A DNA stretch of 64,000 nucleotides from Rickettsiales bacterium (GCA_002729235.1 PBTY01000010.1:1-64000), one strand, 5' to 3'; numbered from the stretch's first letter, positions 41,006 through 50,918 are shown. The notes: generated by a model from the letters alone, not told the origin. Translations and numbers: made by a program.

Positions 41006-41035
41006 ACCACCCCATCAGGGGTGGTTTTATCTTTT
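41006..41035 (+). terminator. Rho-independent terminator
   Basis: ACCACCCC and GGGGTGGT form a perfect 8-bp stem around ATCA followed by TTTATCTTTT, 41 bp after the triple-repeat B stop. Confidence 0.85.
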
Positions 41036-41082
41036 ATAGGGTGTCCGGTTTTGTAACAACACTTGTGTGATTTCGAACAGCA

Positions 41083-43506
41083 CTATTCTCTCCTCAACCC
41101 ATCCACTGGATTTGATTTAGCTGATTTCAAAGATTGAACAGCAACGGTTAATAGTCCCAAGCTCAATACAACAATGCCCGGAAGGATAAAATACAGCCAG
41201 TTAATGTCCATGCGATAGGCAAAATTGGACATCCACTCAATGATCACATAGTTTGCCAAGGGTACGGCAATTACAAAAGCGATTACGATAAGCTTGACAT
41301 AGTCTTTGGAGAATAGCATAATGATGCCTGGGATATTTGCACCAAGCACCTTGCGTATACTTATTTCCTTAGCTTTTCTACTTGCAGTGAAAGCTGAAAG
41401 CCCGATTAAACCCAGAAGACTTACCAGAATACAGATATAGCTAAGAATGGAGATCAATTTTTGCTGCGTTTGATCAGCTTCATACTGTTTGGCAAACTCC
41501 TCATCCATAAAGGTGTATTCAAATGGATGTTGGGTATCAAATTTGGTCCATACTTCCTGAATGTAATTCATCGTTTCGCTCAGATTGTTACTCTTGATCT
41601 TGATATGGTAGGTGCCACCTTTGTCACTATCCAGTACAAGGAATAATGGATTGATTTTATTGTGAAGAGATTCAAAATGAAAGTCTTTATAAACCCCAAT
41701 CACATGATACTCTTCCTGGCCATGAAAGTGCTTTACTTTTTTCCCAATGGCATCATCACCCCAGCCAAATTCTTTAACACCCGCTTCATTGATTAGAAAC
41801 GCTTTGTAATATTCGGGATCAGAGTCTTCTCTAAATGCACGTCCCTGGGTGATTTCAATCCCCATCATATCTAGATAGCCGAGACCTACATATAGCGAAT
41901 TTAAATGCTGCTGCACCATGCCGGAGTCTTTTTCGATCATCATTACTGGTCCACCAATCCCTCTGCCAGGGACTCCATAGGAGTTGGAGGTGCTAACAAT
42001 ATTAGGGTTCAAAAGAAGCTCGTTTTTGATTGCTGACAATCGATTTTCTACTACCGTATCCTGTACCTCTATCAATACTACTTGATCAGTATTCAGTCCC
42101 AAATCTTTGTTTTGCATGAAGTCTATTTGTTGATCCATAAGGACGGTACAAATGATCACAAATAATGAAATGGCAAACTGAAAAGTAATCAATCCTTTTC
42201 GGAGAAATGCGCCAGCTTTGTCTCCAGTAAATGTGCCTTTTAGGGCTGTTACCACAGGTACTGATGGGATGTACAGTGCTGGGTATAGGCCAGAGACTAC
42301 CCCAATTAGCAATGCAATCAACAGCATTCCCAGAATCAAAGTTGGATTAGTGAGGTAATTGATATGTAGTTCCTTATTGATTAGATCTGTAAAAGGGGTA
42401 AACTCAAGAATAATCCATGAAAAGGCATTCGCTAAAATCAAAGCGATGAATGCCATGAGAAGTGCCTCAATCATCACACTCATAAATAATGAAAGACGTG
42501 AATATCCCAACACCTTTCTTATACCCATTTCACCTACACGTGTCACGGATCTTGCAGTGGCCATATTCATGTAATTGATACATGCAAGCAAAATGATGAA
42601 AAGACCAACAGCAGCGAACGTATAGACGTAGTTGATGTTGCCTGTAGGCTCATCCCCTCCTTTGTTAGATTGAAAATGAATTTGGTCTATTCGTTGTAGT
42701 TCTGGATCTACCGTTCCTTGGATTCGTTCTCCAAAGATCTTGAAGGTCTTATCATAGATATCCGGAAACTTATCATAGAAGTTCTGGACATTGTAATCTT
42801 TGGGTAGCAATAAATACGTGTAAGATTCAGGGTTCCAATAGATTTCGGAGGTTCGTTCTGCTGCCTGACCTTTGTCCCAATCGATTGGTGGAATGAAAGA
42901 AAGTAACAGGTCGTATTTTAGATGGGTGTTGTTTGGAAGATCTGAAATCACCCCGGTAACTTCTCGTGTATTGCTATTGTTAAATTTTAAGCGTTTGCCT
43001 AATGCTGGTTCATTGCCAAAATACTTTTCTGCAATGCTTTTAGTAAGGACTACTTTATTAGGACCTACCAGGCATGTCTTCGGGTTGCCTTCATAAAAAA
43101 TATGGTCAAATAGATTAAATACATTACTGTCTGCCAGGAAGACTTTGTCCTCATAGAATTGATTTATTGAAGCATTGTCATCATCTGCCGAGACTAAAGG
43201 ATTACCTGCTGGTACAAATCGCACATAATCGATTACTTCTGGTAGATCTTGCTTGAAGAGCTCTCCAAGTCGACGAGAAGAGCGAGCGGTATTGAAATCA
43301 GCACCTTGAGCTTTTAGATGATTGGTGTACCGATAAATTTGATCATACTTCTGGAAGTGAGTATCATATCCTAGTTCATTTTGCAAATAAAGAAGTAGGA
43401 TGATGCCAACTGTTATGCCCAAAGTTAAGCCGAGTATGTTCAGTAAAGAATAGATTCTCTCTTTTAGAAATAATCGGAGGGCAAAGATGATATGATTTTT
43501 TAGCAT
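41083..43506 (-). CDS. FtsX/MacB-type ABC transporter permease
   Basis: An 807-residue permease without the N-terminal prefix: first segment at about 20-42, MacB-like periplasmic domain, three FtsX segments around 285-430 (ARSVTRVGEMGIRKVLG), second periplasmic part, and three segments at the end (SRKAKEISIRKVLGA, final NPVDGLRRE). No ATPase gene is nearby. A LytTR/LytS pair lies just upstream on the same strand, and a repeat pair between them suggests its control. Substrate unknown. Confidence 0.9.
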   Translation of the reverse strand: MLKNHIIFALRLFLKERIYSLLNILGLTLGITVGIILLLYLQNELGYDTHFQKYDQIYRYTNHLKAQGADFNTARSSRRLGELFKQDLPEVIDYVRFVPAGNPLVSADDDNASINQFYEDKVFLADSNVFNLFDHIFYEGNPKTCLVGPNKVVLTKSIAEKYFGNEPALGKRLKFNNSNTREVTGVISDLPNNTHLKYDLLLSFIPPIDWDKGQAAERTSEIYWNPESYTYLLLPKDYNVQNFYDKFPDIYDKTFKIFGERIQGTVDPELQRIDQIHFQSNKGGDEPTGNINYVYTFAAVGLFIILLACINYMNMATARSVTRVGEMGIRKVLGYSRLSLFMSVMIEALLMAFIALILANAFSWIILEFTPFTDLINKELHINYLTNPTLILGMLLIALLIGVVSGLYPALYIPSVPVVTALKGTFTGDKAGAFLRKGLITFQFAISLFVIICTVLMDQQIDFMQNKDLGLNTDQVVLIEVQDTVVENRLSAIKNELLLNPNIVSTSNSYGVPGRGIGGPVMMIEKDSGMVQQHLNSLYVGLGYLDMMGIEITQGRAFREDSDPEYYKAFLINEAGVKEFGWGDDAIGKKVKHFHGQEEYHVIGVYKDFHFESLHNKINPLFLVLDSDKGGTYHIKIKSNNLSETMNYIQEVWTKFDTQHPFEYTFMDEEFAKQYEADQTQQKLISILSYICILVSLLGLIGLSAFTASRKAKEISIRKVLGANIPGIIMLFSKDYVKLIVIAFVIAVPLANYVIIEWMSNFAYRMDINWLYFILPGIVVLSLGLLTVAVQSLKSAKSNPVDGLRRE

Positions 43507-43568
43507 GTTGATTTGAGTTAGATCTGATGATCAATGTAACGTGCTATTGCTTAGTAATATAATGGTTC

Positions 43569-43598
43569 TGCAGTGAATGGTGTACCTGTTGCAGTAAA
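43569..43598 (-). promoter_or_regulatory. Direct-repeat pair before the permease gene
   Basis: On the minus strand TTTACTGCA and TTCACTGCA agree at 8 of 9 positions with a period of 21 bp. The near copy ends 62 bp before the permease ATG, and the LytTR gene ends just upstream. This matches LytTR binding geometry. Confidence 0.45.
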
Positions 43599-43603
43599 CT
43601 GAT

Positions 43604-44359
43604 CTACGAGGTTAGCCATTTCTTTACTTCGGTGAATTTAGATCGACTGACTCGAATCCTCAGTCCAGTCTGCAACACAAGCTCATGCTCATTTTTTGAA
43701 GGGTTTTCTAAGGCTTTTACATGGCTTTTATTGACAATGAAGGACTTATGTACTCTCTTGAATTGGTCACTGTCAAGTTTTGTTTCCATGGTCTTCATCG
43801 TTTCGCGTAAGAGAAAGAACATCTCTCTTAAATGAATTTTGACATAATAGTCGAAAGCCTCCACATGGCTGATTTGTGATCGATTCAAGATATGAATGGC
43901 TCCATCTATTTTTACAGCTAGTCGATCGTCATCTGATTCCATTTTATGGTCCTGAGAATTGGAAGAAAAAGAAGAGGGTAGTTTTTGTGGGAGATTACTT
44001 TTAATTCGCTCAATAGCCCTTTCGATAGCTTGCTCAAACCTTGAGTCACTAAACGGTTTGAGTAGGTAGTCCAGTGCATTTACTTCGAATGCCTTGATGG
44101 CAAACTCATCAAACGCAGTAATAAAAATGACCTGTGGTTTTGGATCATCAATGCTTGCTAGTACTTCAAAACCATTGACCTTAGGCATTTGTACATCTAG
44201 AAGTACCAAATCAGGTTTTAGCGCTTTAATTTCCTCGATGGCTTCCATTCCATTTTTGCAGGTACCAATTACATCAAGTGAATCGTGTTCCTCACAGAGT
44301 AAACTGAGGCCTTGTCTGGCCGTTAACTCGTCATCTACGATCAGGCATTTGATCTTCAT
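43604..44359 (-). CDS. LytTR-family response regulator
   Basis: A 251-residue regulator: receiver with D9/D10, D55 (LLDVQMP) and K (LLKPFS), and LytTR domain (about 150-250, with VEAFDYYVKI and VHKSFIVNKSHV). It overlaps the kinase gene by ATGA and lies 97 bp upstream of the permease gene it probably controls. Confidence 0.92.
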   Translation of the reverse strand: MKIKCLIVDDELTARQGLSLLCEEHDSLDVIGTCKNGMEAIEEIKALKPDLVLLDVQMPKVNGFEVLASIDDPKPQVIFITAFDEFAIKAFEVNALDYLLKPFSDSRFEQAIERAIERIKSNLPQKLPSSFSSNSQDHKMESDDDRLAVKIDGAIHILNRSQISHVEAFDYYVKIHLREMFFLLRETMKTMETKLDSDQFKRVHKSFIVNKSHVKALENPSKNEHELVLQTGLRIRVSRSKFTEVKKWLTS

Positions 44360-45384
44360 ATTGCCTGTGGTAAGGTAATAGTAAATGCAATTCCGTGTTC
44401 TTCATTGAAGCTTTGAAACTTGAAATTGGTGTTGTAAATCCTTCTAAGCCGGTGAACGATATTGGGTAGTCCAATACCACTCTTGGCAAAATTGAAATTA
44501 ACCCCATTGGATTTGGTATTAAACACAGATAAGATGATTTGCTCGTTTGATAGTTTCCCTGAAATACTAATATGTTGTAATTCCTGGTTCAGGGACAGCC
44601 CATGTTTAAATGCATTTTCTACCAAGGGTTGAAGGATGAGTTCGGGAACCTTTTTGGATCGGGTTTCTTCTGGAAAGTCTATTTCTACCTGCACGTGATC
44701 TCCAAATCGATGTTTTTCTATCAGTAAATAACTGTCTAAAAGTTCTAATTCTTGATGAAGAGTAATGAGTTGCTCCTTGCTTTTGCTCAAACTCAAGCGA
44801 AGTAAGTTGTTTAGAGCAGCAATCATAGCTACTGCCGCCTTGTTTTCTTTTAAGCGAACTTTCATGGCAATTCCATTCATGGCATTAAAGAGAAAATGTG
44901 GATTGATTTCTTTGCGCAAATAAATCAAATCAGCTTGGCTTATTTCTTTCTCCAGGTCTTGAATGCGTGTTTCCAGTGCTTCCGTTTTTTGTTTGTAATT
45001 CAACCAGGAGAATACTATTTGATACAATATAAACCATAACAAACCATCGACAAGTAGTACCCAGTTTTGATTAATGAGCTGAGGTAAATCATTTAAGGAA
45101 TAGTGCTCATTGGTTCTGAAAAAGCGCTCTAAAATGAGGATGAATAAACTCGTTAGTAGCCATATTCCGATACTAAATGATAGCCCTTGAAAAACAACAG
45201 TTTTTAATGTGAGCTGACTTTGTCGGAATTGAAAGATGAAGGCACTCATTAGCCAAATGGTGAGTATGTAAGCTCCGGGCCAGTAGACGAAATTATCTGC
45301 ATCACTTTTCAGCCATAGAAGACCAGAAACTAGTAAGAGTACTAGTGAATTGATGACATAAAAATTCTTATTGAGTGTGAGCAA
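44356..45384 (-). CDS. LytS-type sensor histidine kinase
   Basis: A 342-residue kinase with four hydrophobic segments (about 9-120), a coiled coil, the His_kinase motif EINPHFLFNAMN and an HATPase domain with VENAFKHG and GIGLPNIVHRL. The start is read as TTG at 45384; I see no in-frame ATG before the first membrane segment. It is translationally coupled (ATGA) to its LytTR partner. Confidence 0.88.
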   Translation of the reverse strand: MLTLNKNFYVINSLVLLLVSGLLWLKSDADNFVYWPGAYILTIWLMSAFIFQFRQSQLTLKTVVFQGLSFSIGIWLLTSLFILILERFFRTNEHYSLNDLPQLINQNWVLLVDGLLWFILYQIVFSWLNYKQKTEALETRIQDLEKEISQADLIYLRKEINPHFLFNAMNGIAMKVRLKENKAAVAMIAALNNLLRLSLSKSKEQLITLHQELELLDSYLLIEKHRFGDHVQVEIDFPEETRSKKVPELILQPLVENAFKHGLSLNQELQHISISGKLSNEQIILSVFNTKSNGVNFNFAKSGIGLPNIVHRLRRIYNTNFKFQSFNEEHGIAFTITLPQAI

Positions 45385-45467
45385 GCCAAACTACTATTGA
45401 TCCAGACAAAAATACATGGATTGTTCGAATGAGTTTGACTGCTGATCTGTGATTAATTAGTGATTGG

Positions 45468-46877
45468 TCATTCTATTGCCGGGAGTATGTAGTTGCCCAT
45501 GATATCATCTGCTTGTGTTACATAACTTGGCCATTTCAGATATAGTCCTTGAGTGATCACGATGACCATGTTTTGCTCTGGAAAAATATTGATGTAATTG
45601 CCACCATCACCCTCTGCAGATAAATAAGTGATTCCATTTAGTTCGCGTATCCAGAAATAATAACTATAGTCCCCTGATTCAGTAGATTTCTTTATCTCGA
45701 AGCATTCATTTACATAAGACGATGGGATAACTTGCTCATCTTGCCATTTGCCCTGATTGAGATAGGTAATCCCTATTTTTAGCATATCTCTCGGGGTAAG
45801 GTATATTCTTGCCGACCCTTCAGGAGTTCCGTCTGGTTGTGATTGCCATTTGAAGTTGGTGATTCCTAGTTTTGAATAGAAGTTATCCTGTGCCCAGACT
45901 CTGACATCTTCACCTGTCATATTTTCGATGCTTTTTAGTAAAAGATTTGGAATAGCACTGTTATATCTCCATTCGGAACCAATACCCATATTGTCCCTGG
46001 ATAAAACGAATTCTCCAAAGTCTGGTGACTTCCAAAGCAGAGCCAGATCATTTGATGACCACTCATCCCAACGGAAGCCAGCAGTCATGGTAAGACAACT
46101 TTCAAAAGTTACCGCAGCCTTATTTGCATCTTCAAAGTAGGAGGCGTATTGAGGTAGATAACTGGCAATTTTGGCAGAAGTTTGCAGTTGATGTTGATCC
46201 AATGCGATACCTGTCAATGTAGATGTTAATGCCTTATTAATGGAAGCGATATAATGCGGCGTGGTACGACTCCACTGAATAGGAGCGGGCTGTTTATCTA
46301 CAATGACATTGTTTTCAAAGTCAATTGTGTCATTGTTCCCGAAGAAGTATTCTTCCATAATAAGCGCTTCATCTTGATAGATCAAAAGACTATGTAATTC
46401 TTTGTATCTATCATTGATGACCTTGTCCATTAGGTTTTGAATCGTTTGACGGTTAAGTGATGATTCTGACAGAGGTCTTGTGGAGATATTATCATTCAAT
46501 TGAACCGGACGATTGTAATAGTAGACCGGGAGATCCTTGCTGGCAAGACCTATCTCTAAACTTGAGTTGAATTGAATGTTCATTTCTATCGGACGGTAAC
46601 TTTCGTGGGTGACATGAAGTGCTGTGCTTGCTGAACCATCCAGGCTAACTTCTTCAATATCTTCTAAGAATGAATTGTCAAAATGGAAAGTGCCATCGGA
46701 GCTAGAGGTAGTCACAGGTCCATTTTCTAATACTTGTATAGATGCATTGGCAATTAGCTCTTTGGTGTGTTTGTCAATGATTGTACCGGAGATTTTGGTA
46801 GCTGGAACATCGTCCTTACATGAGGATAGGAAAAAGGCAGTGCACGCGAAAAGAATGCAATGGGAGAATTTCATCAT
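45468..46877 (-). CDS. Serine hydrolase (beta-lactamase class C-like) lipoprotein
   Basis: A 469-residue lipoprotein (signal ending FFLSSC). Residues about 28-115 form a carboxypeptidase-regulatory-like domain (SGTIIDKHTKELIANA); then comes a class C beta-lactamase/penicillin-binding fold with S-x-x-K in ASINKALTS and a tyrosine motif in WRYNSAIPN. Members are esterases or peptidases rather than true beta-lactamases in most cases. I chose ATG at 46877; the frame's TTG at 46880 is less likely. It looks monocistronic. Confidence 0.85.
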   Translation of the reverse strand: MMKFSHCILFACTAFFLSSCKDDVPATKISGTIIDKHTKELIANASIQVLENGPVTTSSSDGTFHFDNSFLEDIEEVSLDGSASTALHVTHESYRPIEMNIQFNSSLEIGLASKDLPVYYYNRPVQLNDNISTRPLSESSLNRQTIQNLMDKVINDRYKELHSLLIYQDEALIMEEYFFGNNDTIDFENNVIVDKQPAPIQWSRTTPHYIASINKALTSTLTGIALDQHQLQTSAKIASYLPQYASYFEDANKAAVTFESCLTMTAGFRWDEWSSNDLALLWKSPDFGEFVLSRDNMGIGSEWRYNSAIPNLLLKSIENMTGEDVRVWAQDNFYSKLGITNFKWQSQPDGTPEGSARIYLTPRDMLKIGITYLNQGKWQDEQVIPSSYVNECFEIKKSTESGDYSYYFWIRELNGITYLSAEGDGGNYINIFPEQNMVIVITQGLYLKWPSYVTQADDIMGNYILPAIE

Positions 46878-47020
46878 CAAGGTTTATGGTTTTGGGATTC
46901 AACAAGGATAATGAATTCTCTAAAGGAGCCGAGAATCAGTGGACCATTACTTATAGAGTGATGAAGTAATGATGTATTGTGGTAGGGGGAGTGATGTACT
47001 AATGATGAATATAAAAAGTA

Positions 47021-47044
47021 AAAGCAGGTCTCTCGACCTGCTTT
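47021..47044 (-). terminator. Terminator after the CsbD gene
   Basis: AAAGCAGGTC and GACCTGCTTT form a perfect 10-bp stem around TCTC. It lies 21 bp past the CsbD gene's stop, is followed by T-rich sequence on both strands and may act in both directions. Confidence 0.8.
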
Positions 47045-47065
47045 CTATTTTTGAGTTGTTAACTC

Positions 47066-47263
47066 TTATAGCAGTTTAGAGTCGAGTTCTACTAACTCCT
47101 GCTCTAATTCCTTTTTTGTTTTTCCTGTTTTCTCCTGGAGTATCCCGATTAATTCTTCGGCTTTTCCTTGAGCCATCATCAAATCATCGTCTGTCAATTC
47201 TCCATATTTTTCTTTTAACTGACCTTTTAACTGGTGCCAGTTACCTTTAATCTGTAAATCCAT
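47066..47263 (-). CDS. CsbD-family stress protein
   Basis: A 65-residue hydrophilic CsbD-like protein: KGNWHQLKGQLKEKYGELTDDDL followed by a helical tail with EELIGILQEKTGKTK. I chose ATG at 47263, where the CsbD motif starts; a longer frame begins further up. Such proteins are induced by general stress, with no known biochemical activity. It has its own terminator. Confidence 0.9.
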   Translation of the reverse strand: MDLQIKGNWHQLKGQLKEKYGELTDDDLMMAQGKAEELIGILQEKTGKTKKELEQELVELDSKLL

Positions 47264-47389
47264 AATATTTGGGTATTTAAGTTTTGTTGTTTCGTATAAA
47301 TATAACGAGCTCATTCTGAGATTGTTATCATTTTATCAGAATTTTTGATTAGCTGATCACGCAATGAGCTAGGGATTATTTAACCAAAA

Positions 47390-47418
47390 AAGCCCTTTTC
47401 TGATCCAGAAAAGGGCTT
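47390..47418 (-). terminator. Rho-independent terminator after fabF
   Basis: AAGCCCTTTTCTG and CAGAAAAGGGCTT form a 13-bp perfect stem with a 3-nt loop; on the minus strand TTTTTTGG follows. It lies about 18 bp after the fabF stop. Confidence 0.88.
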
Positions 47419-47435
47419 CTATTGAGTGTGTTTTC

Positions 47436-48677
47436 TTAATTGAACTTCCTGAATAGTGCTATGGCATTGTGCCCACCAAATCCAAAGCTATTGTTCATTG
47501 CTACTTCCACCTTGGTCTCCAGAGCTTCGTTTGCCACAATTTTCAAATGTCCGGGTACTTCTGGGTCCAACTCCTCCAGATTAATGGTAGGAGGGATTAC
47601 TCCATCCTGAATCGCTTTGATACAGAATATGCTTTCAATCGCTCCAGCAGCACCGAGCAAGTGGCCAGTCATTGATTTCGTTGAGCTAATATGAAGCTTT
47701 TCTGAAGTACCAAAGGTGTTATTAATGGCTTTTATCTCGCTGATGTCTCCTACTGGAGTAGAAGTAGCATGAGCATTCATGTAATCTACCTTATCAGCGG
47801 AAAGGCCAGCTTCTGCAAGCGCATTTTCCATTGCACGAGATGCACCGATACCTTCTGGATGTGTAGCGGTCATGTGATAAGCATCAGCCGTCATTGATGA
47901 TCCCACGATCTCAGCATAGATCTTGGCACCTCTGGCTTTTGCATGTTCGTATTCTTCCAGAACAATAGCACCTGCTCCTTCACCCATTACGAATCCATCA
48001 CGGTTCACATCAAAAGGTCTCGAAGCTTTGGTAGGCTCATCATTTCTGGTTGACATGGCTTTAATGGCATTGAATCCACCTATTGAAGCTGAAGTAACAG
48101 GAGATTCAGATCCTCCAGTAATGAAAACTTTGGCCTTACCAAGCTTGATGTAATTGAATGCATCCATGATCGCCGAGTTGGCAGTGGCACAGGCAGCTAC
48201 AGTGGTGTAATTGATTCCCATCAAACCGAATTTCATGGAGATCATACCCGATGCCATGTTGGATATCAGTTTTGGGATGAAGAATGGACTGAATCGAGGA
48301 GTGCCGTCTCCTTTGGCAAAATCACCAACTTCCTGTTCGAAGGTGTCCATTCCACCTTGACCAGACCCCCAAATCACTCCAACGTCAAATGGATCGACTT
48401 TTTCTAAATCCAAACCACTGTCATTGAGTGCTTCAGTACTCACATAGAGCGCGTACTGAGTGAACAGGTCAGAGCGTTTGATTTCATTTCGATCCAATAC
48501 ACCAGTAGGATCAAAACCTTTTATTTCGCAAGCGAATTTGGTTTTGAACTTCTCTGTATCAAATCGGGAAATGGGCTGAGCTCCAGAAATTCCTTTGACA
48601 GCATTTTCCCAGGTTTCTTTTAGGCTAGTTCCCAATGGGCTAAGTGCACCAAGGCCAGTTACTACTACTCGCTTCAT
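47436..48677 (-). CDS. fabF: 3-oxoacyl-ACP synthase II (FabF)
   Basis: A 413-residue condensing enzyme that extends acyl-ACP with malonyl-ACP in fatty acid synthesis. The catalytic cysteine is C163 in AACATANSA, and the two histidines are in NAHATSTP and STKSMTGHLLGAAG. The length is standard. The unusual point is context: it is coupled (ATGA overlap) to a TetR gene and not in a fab cluster, so it may be a regulated second copy used for a special lipid. Confidence 0.95.
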   Translation of the reverse strand: MKRVVVTGLGALSPLGTSLKETWENAVKGISGAQPISRFDTEKFKTKFACEIKGFDPTGVLDRNEIKRSDLFTQYALYVSTEALNDSGLDLEKVDPFDVGVIWGSGQGGMDTFEQEVGDFAKGDGTPRFSPFFIPKLISNMASGMISMKFGLMGINYTTVAACATANSAIMDAFNYIKLGKAKVFITGGSESPVTSASIGGFNAIKAMSTRNDEPTKASRPFDVNRDGFVMGEGAGAIVLEEYEHAKARGAKIYAEIVGSSMTADAYHMTATHPEGIGASRAMENALAEAGLSADKVDYMNAHATSTPVGDISEIKAINNTFGTSEKLHISSTKSMTGHLLGAAGAIESIFCIKAIQDGVIPPTINLEELDPEVPGHLKIVANEALETKVEVAMNNSFGFGGHNAIALFRKFN

Positions 48678-49234
48678 TGTTTATATAGTAAGTTATCTAA
48701 TATAGATCGTTTTATCGTTTCAAAGTCATCAGTACCAGTGAGTCTGGACAATTGCAATCCACCAAGTAAATTGGTGATGATCATCAGAGCTTTGGTCCTG
48801 GGTTGATCGGCAAACCTAAACGTATTTTCCCGCTTTCCGTCTATAAGTATGTCGGTAAGTCCATTTAATATGACGTTGCTCAATTCTTTAAGTTCGGCTT
48901 GCATGGAATCAGGGATGGTATAAAAATCTGTCCCAAGAGATCCCACCAGGCATACCTGGCTCAATTGGTGACGTTGTTCATAGATTTCGAAGAAGGTTAA
49001 TAGCCTCCCAATAGCAGATAGATCAGATTTTTGATCAAAGAGCAACTTTGTCTTGTCTGTATGATACTTAACCAGGGAAACCCCTAGCTGTTCTTTGGAA
49101 GCAAAATGATAATGAACGGAAGCTTTTTTGATTCCTAACCTTTCTGAAATATCAGCAAAGCTAAACGCATTGAATCCTTTGTTTAAGATTAATTCATCTG
49201 CTAATTGCAATATCTGATCCTTCGTGGAAATCAT
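48674..49234 (-). CDS. TetR-family transcriptional regulator
   Basis: A 186-residue TetR-type regulator: helix-turn-helix FSFADISERLGIKKASVHYHF at about residues 23-43, then a C-terminal helical ligand domain. It is translationally coupled to fabF and has a 16-bp perfect palindrome just before its start. It therefore probably represses itself and fabF, perhaps with an acyl compound as inducer (inference). Confidence 0.92.
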   Translation of the reverse strand: MISTKDQILQLADELILNKGFNAFSFADISERLGIKKASVHYHFASKEQLGVSLVKYHTDKTKLLFDQKSDLSAIGRLLTFFEIYEQRHQLSQVCLVGSLGTDFYTIPDSMQAELKELSNVILNGLTDILIDGKRENTFRFADQPRTKALMIITNLLGGLQLSRLTGTDDFETIKRSILDNLLYKQ

Positions 49235-49247
49235 TCGAATGCAAATA

Positions 49248-49263
49248 TACCTACTAGTAGGTA
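49248..49263. promoter_or_regulatory. TetR operator palindrome
   Basis: TACCTACTAGTAGGTA is a perfect 16-bp palindrome, 13 bp before the tetR start codon. This form is typical of TetR-family operators. Confidence 0.7.
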
Positions 49264-49308
49264 GGTAATCAAATTAATTTATAAATAACGAGTTTGAAAT
49301 AATCATAA

Positions 49309-49334
49309 CAATAGGATGATTGGTCACCCTATTG
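49309..49334 (-). terminator. Hairpin after the S8 peptidase gene
   Basis: CAATAGG and CCTATTG form a 7-bp stem around 12 nt, 11 bp past the peptidase stop. The T-tract is weak, so this is only a possible terminator. Confidence 0.45.
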
Positions 49335-49344
49335 TAGTCATTGT

Positions 49345-50883
49345 TTATTGAACAGCTGCTAAGGCATCAATTTTACCCCAGCCAAAGTTTCCATCTCGCG
49401 ATGGATAAAAATCGGAGGCATTTTTCATTCTTGTCAGTACTTGATCTCTGGTTTGAGAAGGGTTCGTTGCCCAAATAAGAGCAGCAATTCCTGCTGTTGT
49501 TGCTGTGGCTACAGATGATCCGCCTACATAAGCAGGTTGATTGCCACTCATCGCTTGTGTAAGCGAGGTTCTATCGGTATCACTTGCACGCTGCATGGTT
49601 ACAACAAAATCTACCTTGCTACCATCATGGCAGGTGTTGCATCTATTGTATCCATTGTCTTTGATTCCAGTGACCGCAATTGTCTCACTCATCGTAGCGG
49701 GGAATATGACTCCATACCAGGAAGTCCATGTAAGCGAAGTTCCTGCAGCTGCAATGAGCATTTTTCCTCTGCCATAGGCATATCGTACCCCATCAGCTAC
49801 CTGACCATTAGAAAATACATCTCCAATGGACATGCTGATGATCTTGACATCCGATCGATTTCCTAATAAAACCAAAGCATCTGTTACTCCATCTTTCTCA
49901 CTACCACCATTGATGACTACATCTCCGGTGCCTCTAACAGCGGCTAAGTCACACTTGTAAGCCACACCTATCGAACTTCCTGTGGAAGTTCTTGGACCAC
50001 TGATAGTGCCTGCCATCTGTGTACCGTGTCCACATTGGTCATCTGGTCCATCTGGGTCAGCCCACCACCACCAGGAGCTCACATACGTTCCATATTTGGT
50101 ACGACTTCTTCCTGTTGAGTAACCTGAAGCAAAATTGCCATTGAGATTGGATTGATCAGGAGAAATCCCTGTATCAATCAAACCAACAGTAATGTTGTCT
50201 CCAGTACTGTATGACCATGCTGATGGAATGTTGTGCACATAATAGTTCCATGGAATTTTACTTCCTGGAGCTGTTGTCACATAGTCAGCAGAAGGGATAG
50301 AACCTGCAGGACTCACATCACATCCTGAATCACTGGTTATTTTATTTTTGGTTGGCGTAATGCCGCTTACATCGTAGGTAAAGGAATTGGGTTCTGCATA
50401 TCGTACTTCCTTCATCATTCGTAGTTGATCAATCACTGCCACCTGGTAGGTCTTGATTTTAATGAAAGGTAGTTGGTCATGTTCCTTAACGATCAGGTCT
50501 TCAGCAGTTTGTTCAGAGTCCAGAATCCTCAATACCTGATTGATCTCATTCAATACTTTGTCTCGTGCTGATTGCCATTCTTGAGACTGAATGTCTATCT
50601 CATGAAGTCTTTGGTTTACGTTTTCGAAGTTTGCTGGCTGATAACCGACTACCAATGTCGAATCATTTTGAGTCATTGCAGATGAAACCTCTGTGCTGGT
50701 CAACTGATTCCAGTGAAATTCACCATCTCTAGTGAGTATTTCATACGCTTTTTGATTGATCAATTGAGTGGATAGATGAGGAGTTTGATTTGTTGGGTCA
50801 ATTAGAATCTGTTCTTCATGATCCATACGACAGCCATAAGCTATGATCGCCAGGACCATAGCTGGAAGGAGTGTTTTTTTCAT
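49345..50883 (-). CDS. S8-family (subtilisin-like) serine peptidase lipoprotein
   Basis: A 512-residue extracellular peptidase with signal and lipobox (LAIIAYGC), an N-terminal inhibitor-like propeptide region (about 25-170), and the subtilisin catalytic triad: aspartate in VGLIDTGIS, histidine in CGHGTQMAGTISG and serine in GGSSVATATTAG. I chose ATG at 50883, where the signal peptide begins. It is a single gene with a palindrome in its promoter region. It would degrade proteins at the cell surface. Confidence 0.92.
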   Translation of the reverse strand: MKKTLLPAMVLAIIAYGCRMDHEEQILIDPTNQTPHLSTQLINQKAYEILTRDGEFHWNQLTSTEVSSAMTQNDSTLVVGYQPANFENVNQRLHEIDIQSQEWQSARDKVLNEINQVLRILDSEQTAEDLIVKEHDQLPFIKIKTYQVAVIDQLRMMKEVRYAEPNSFTYDVSGITPTKNKITSDSGCDVSPAGSIPSADYVTTAPGSKIPWNYYVHNIPSAWSYSTGDNITVGLIDTGISPDQSNLNGNFASGYSTGRSRTKYGTYVSSWWWWADPDGPDDQCGHGTQMAGTISGPRTSTGSSIGVAYKCDLAAVRGTGDVVINGGSEKDGVTDALVLLGNRSDVKIISMSIGDVFSNGQVADGVRYAYGRGKMLIAAAGTSLTWTSWYGVIFPATMSETIAVTGIKDNGYNRCNTCHDGSKVDFVVTMQRASDTDRTSLTQAMSGNQPAYVGGSSVATATTAGIAALIWATNPSQTRDQVLTRMKNASDFYPSRDGNFGWGKIDALAAVQ

Positions 50884-50918
50884 AATTGGGTTAGTGTTAA
50901 GTTTGTTTATTTCTCTGA

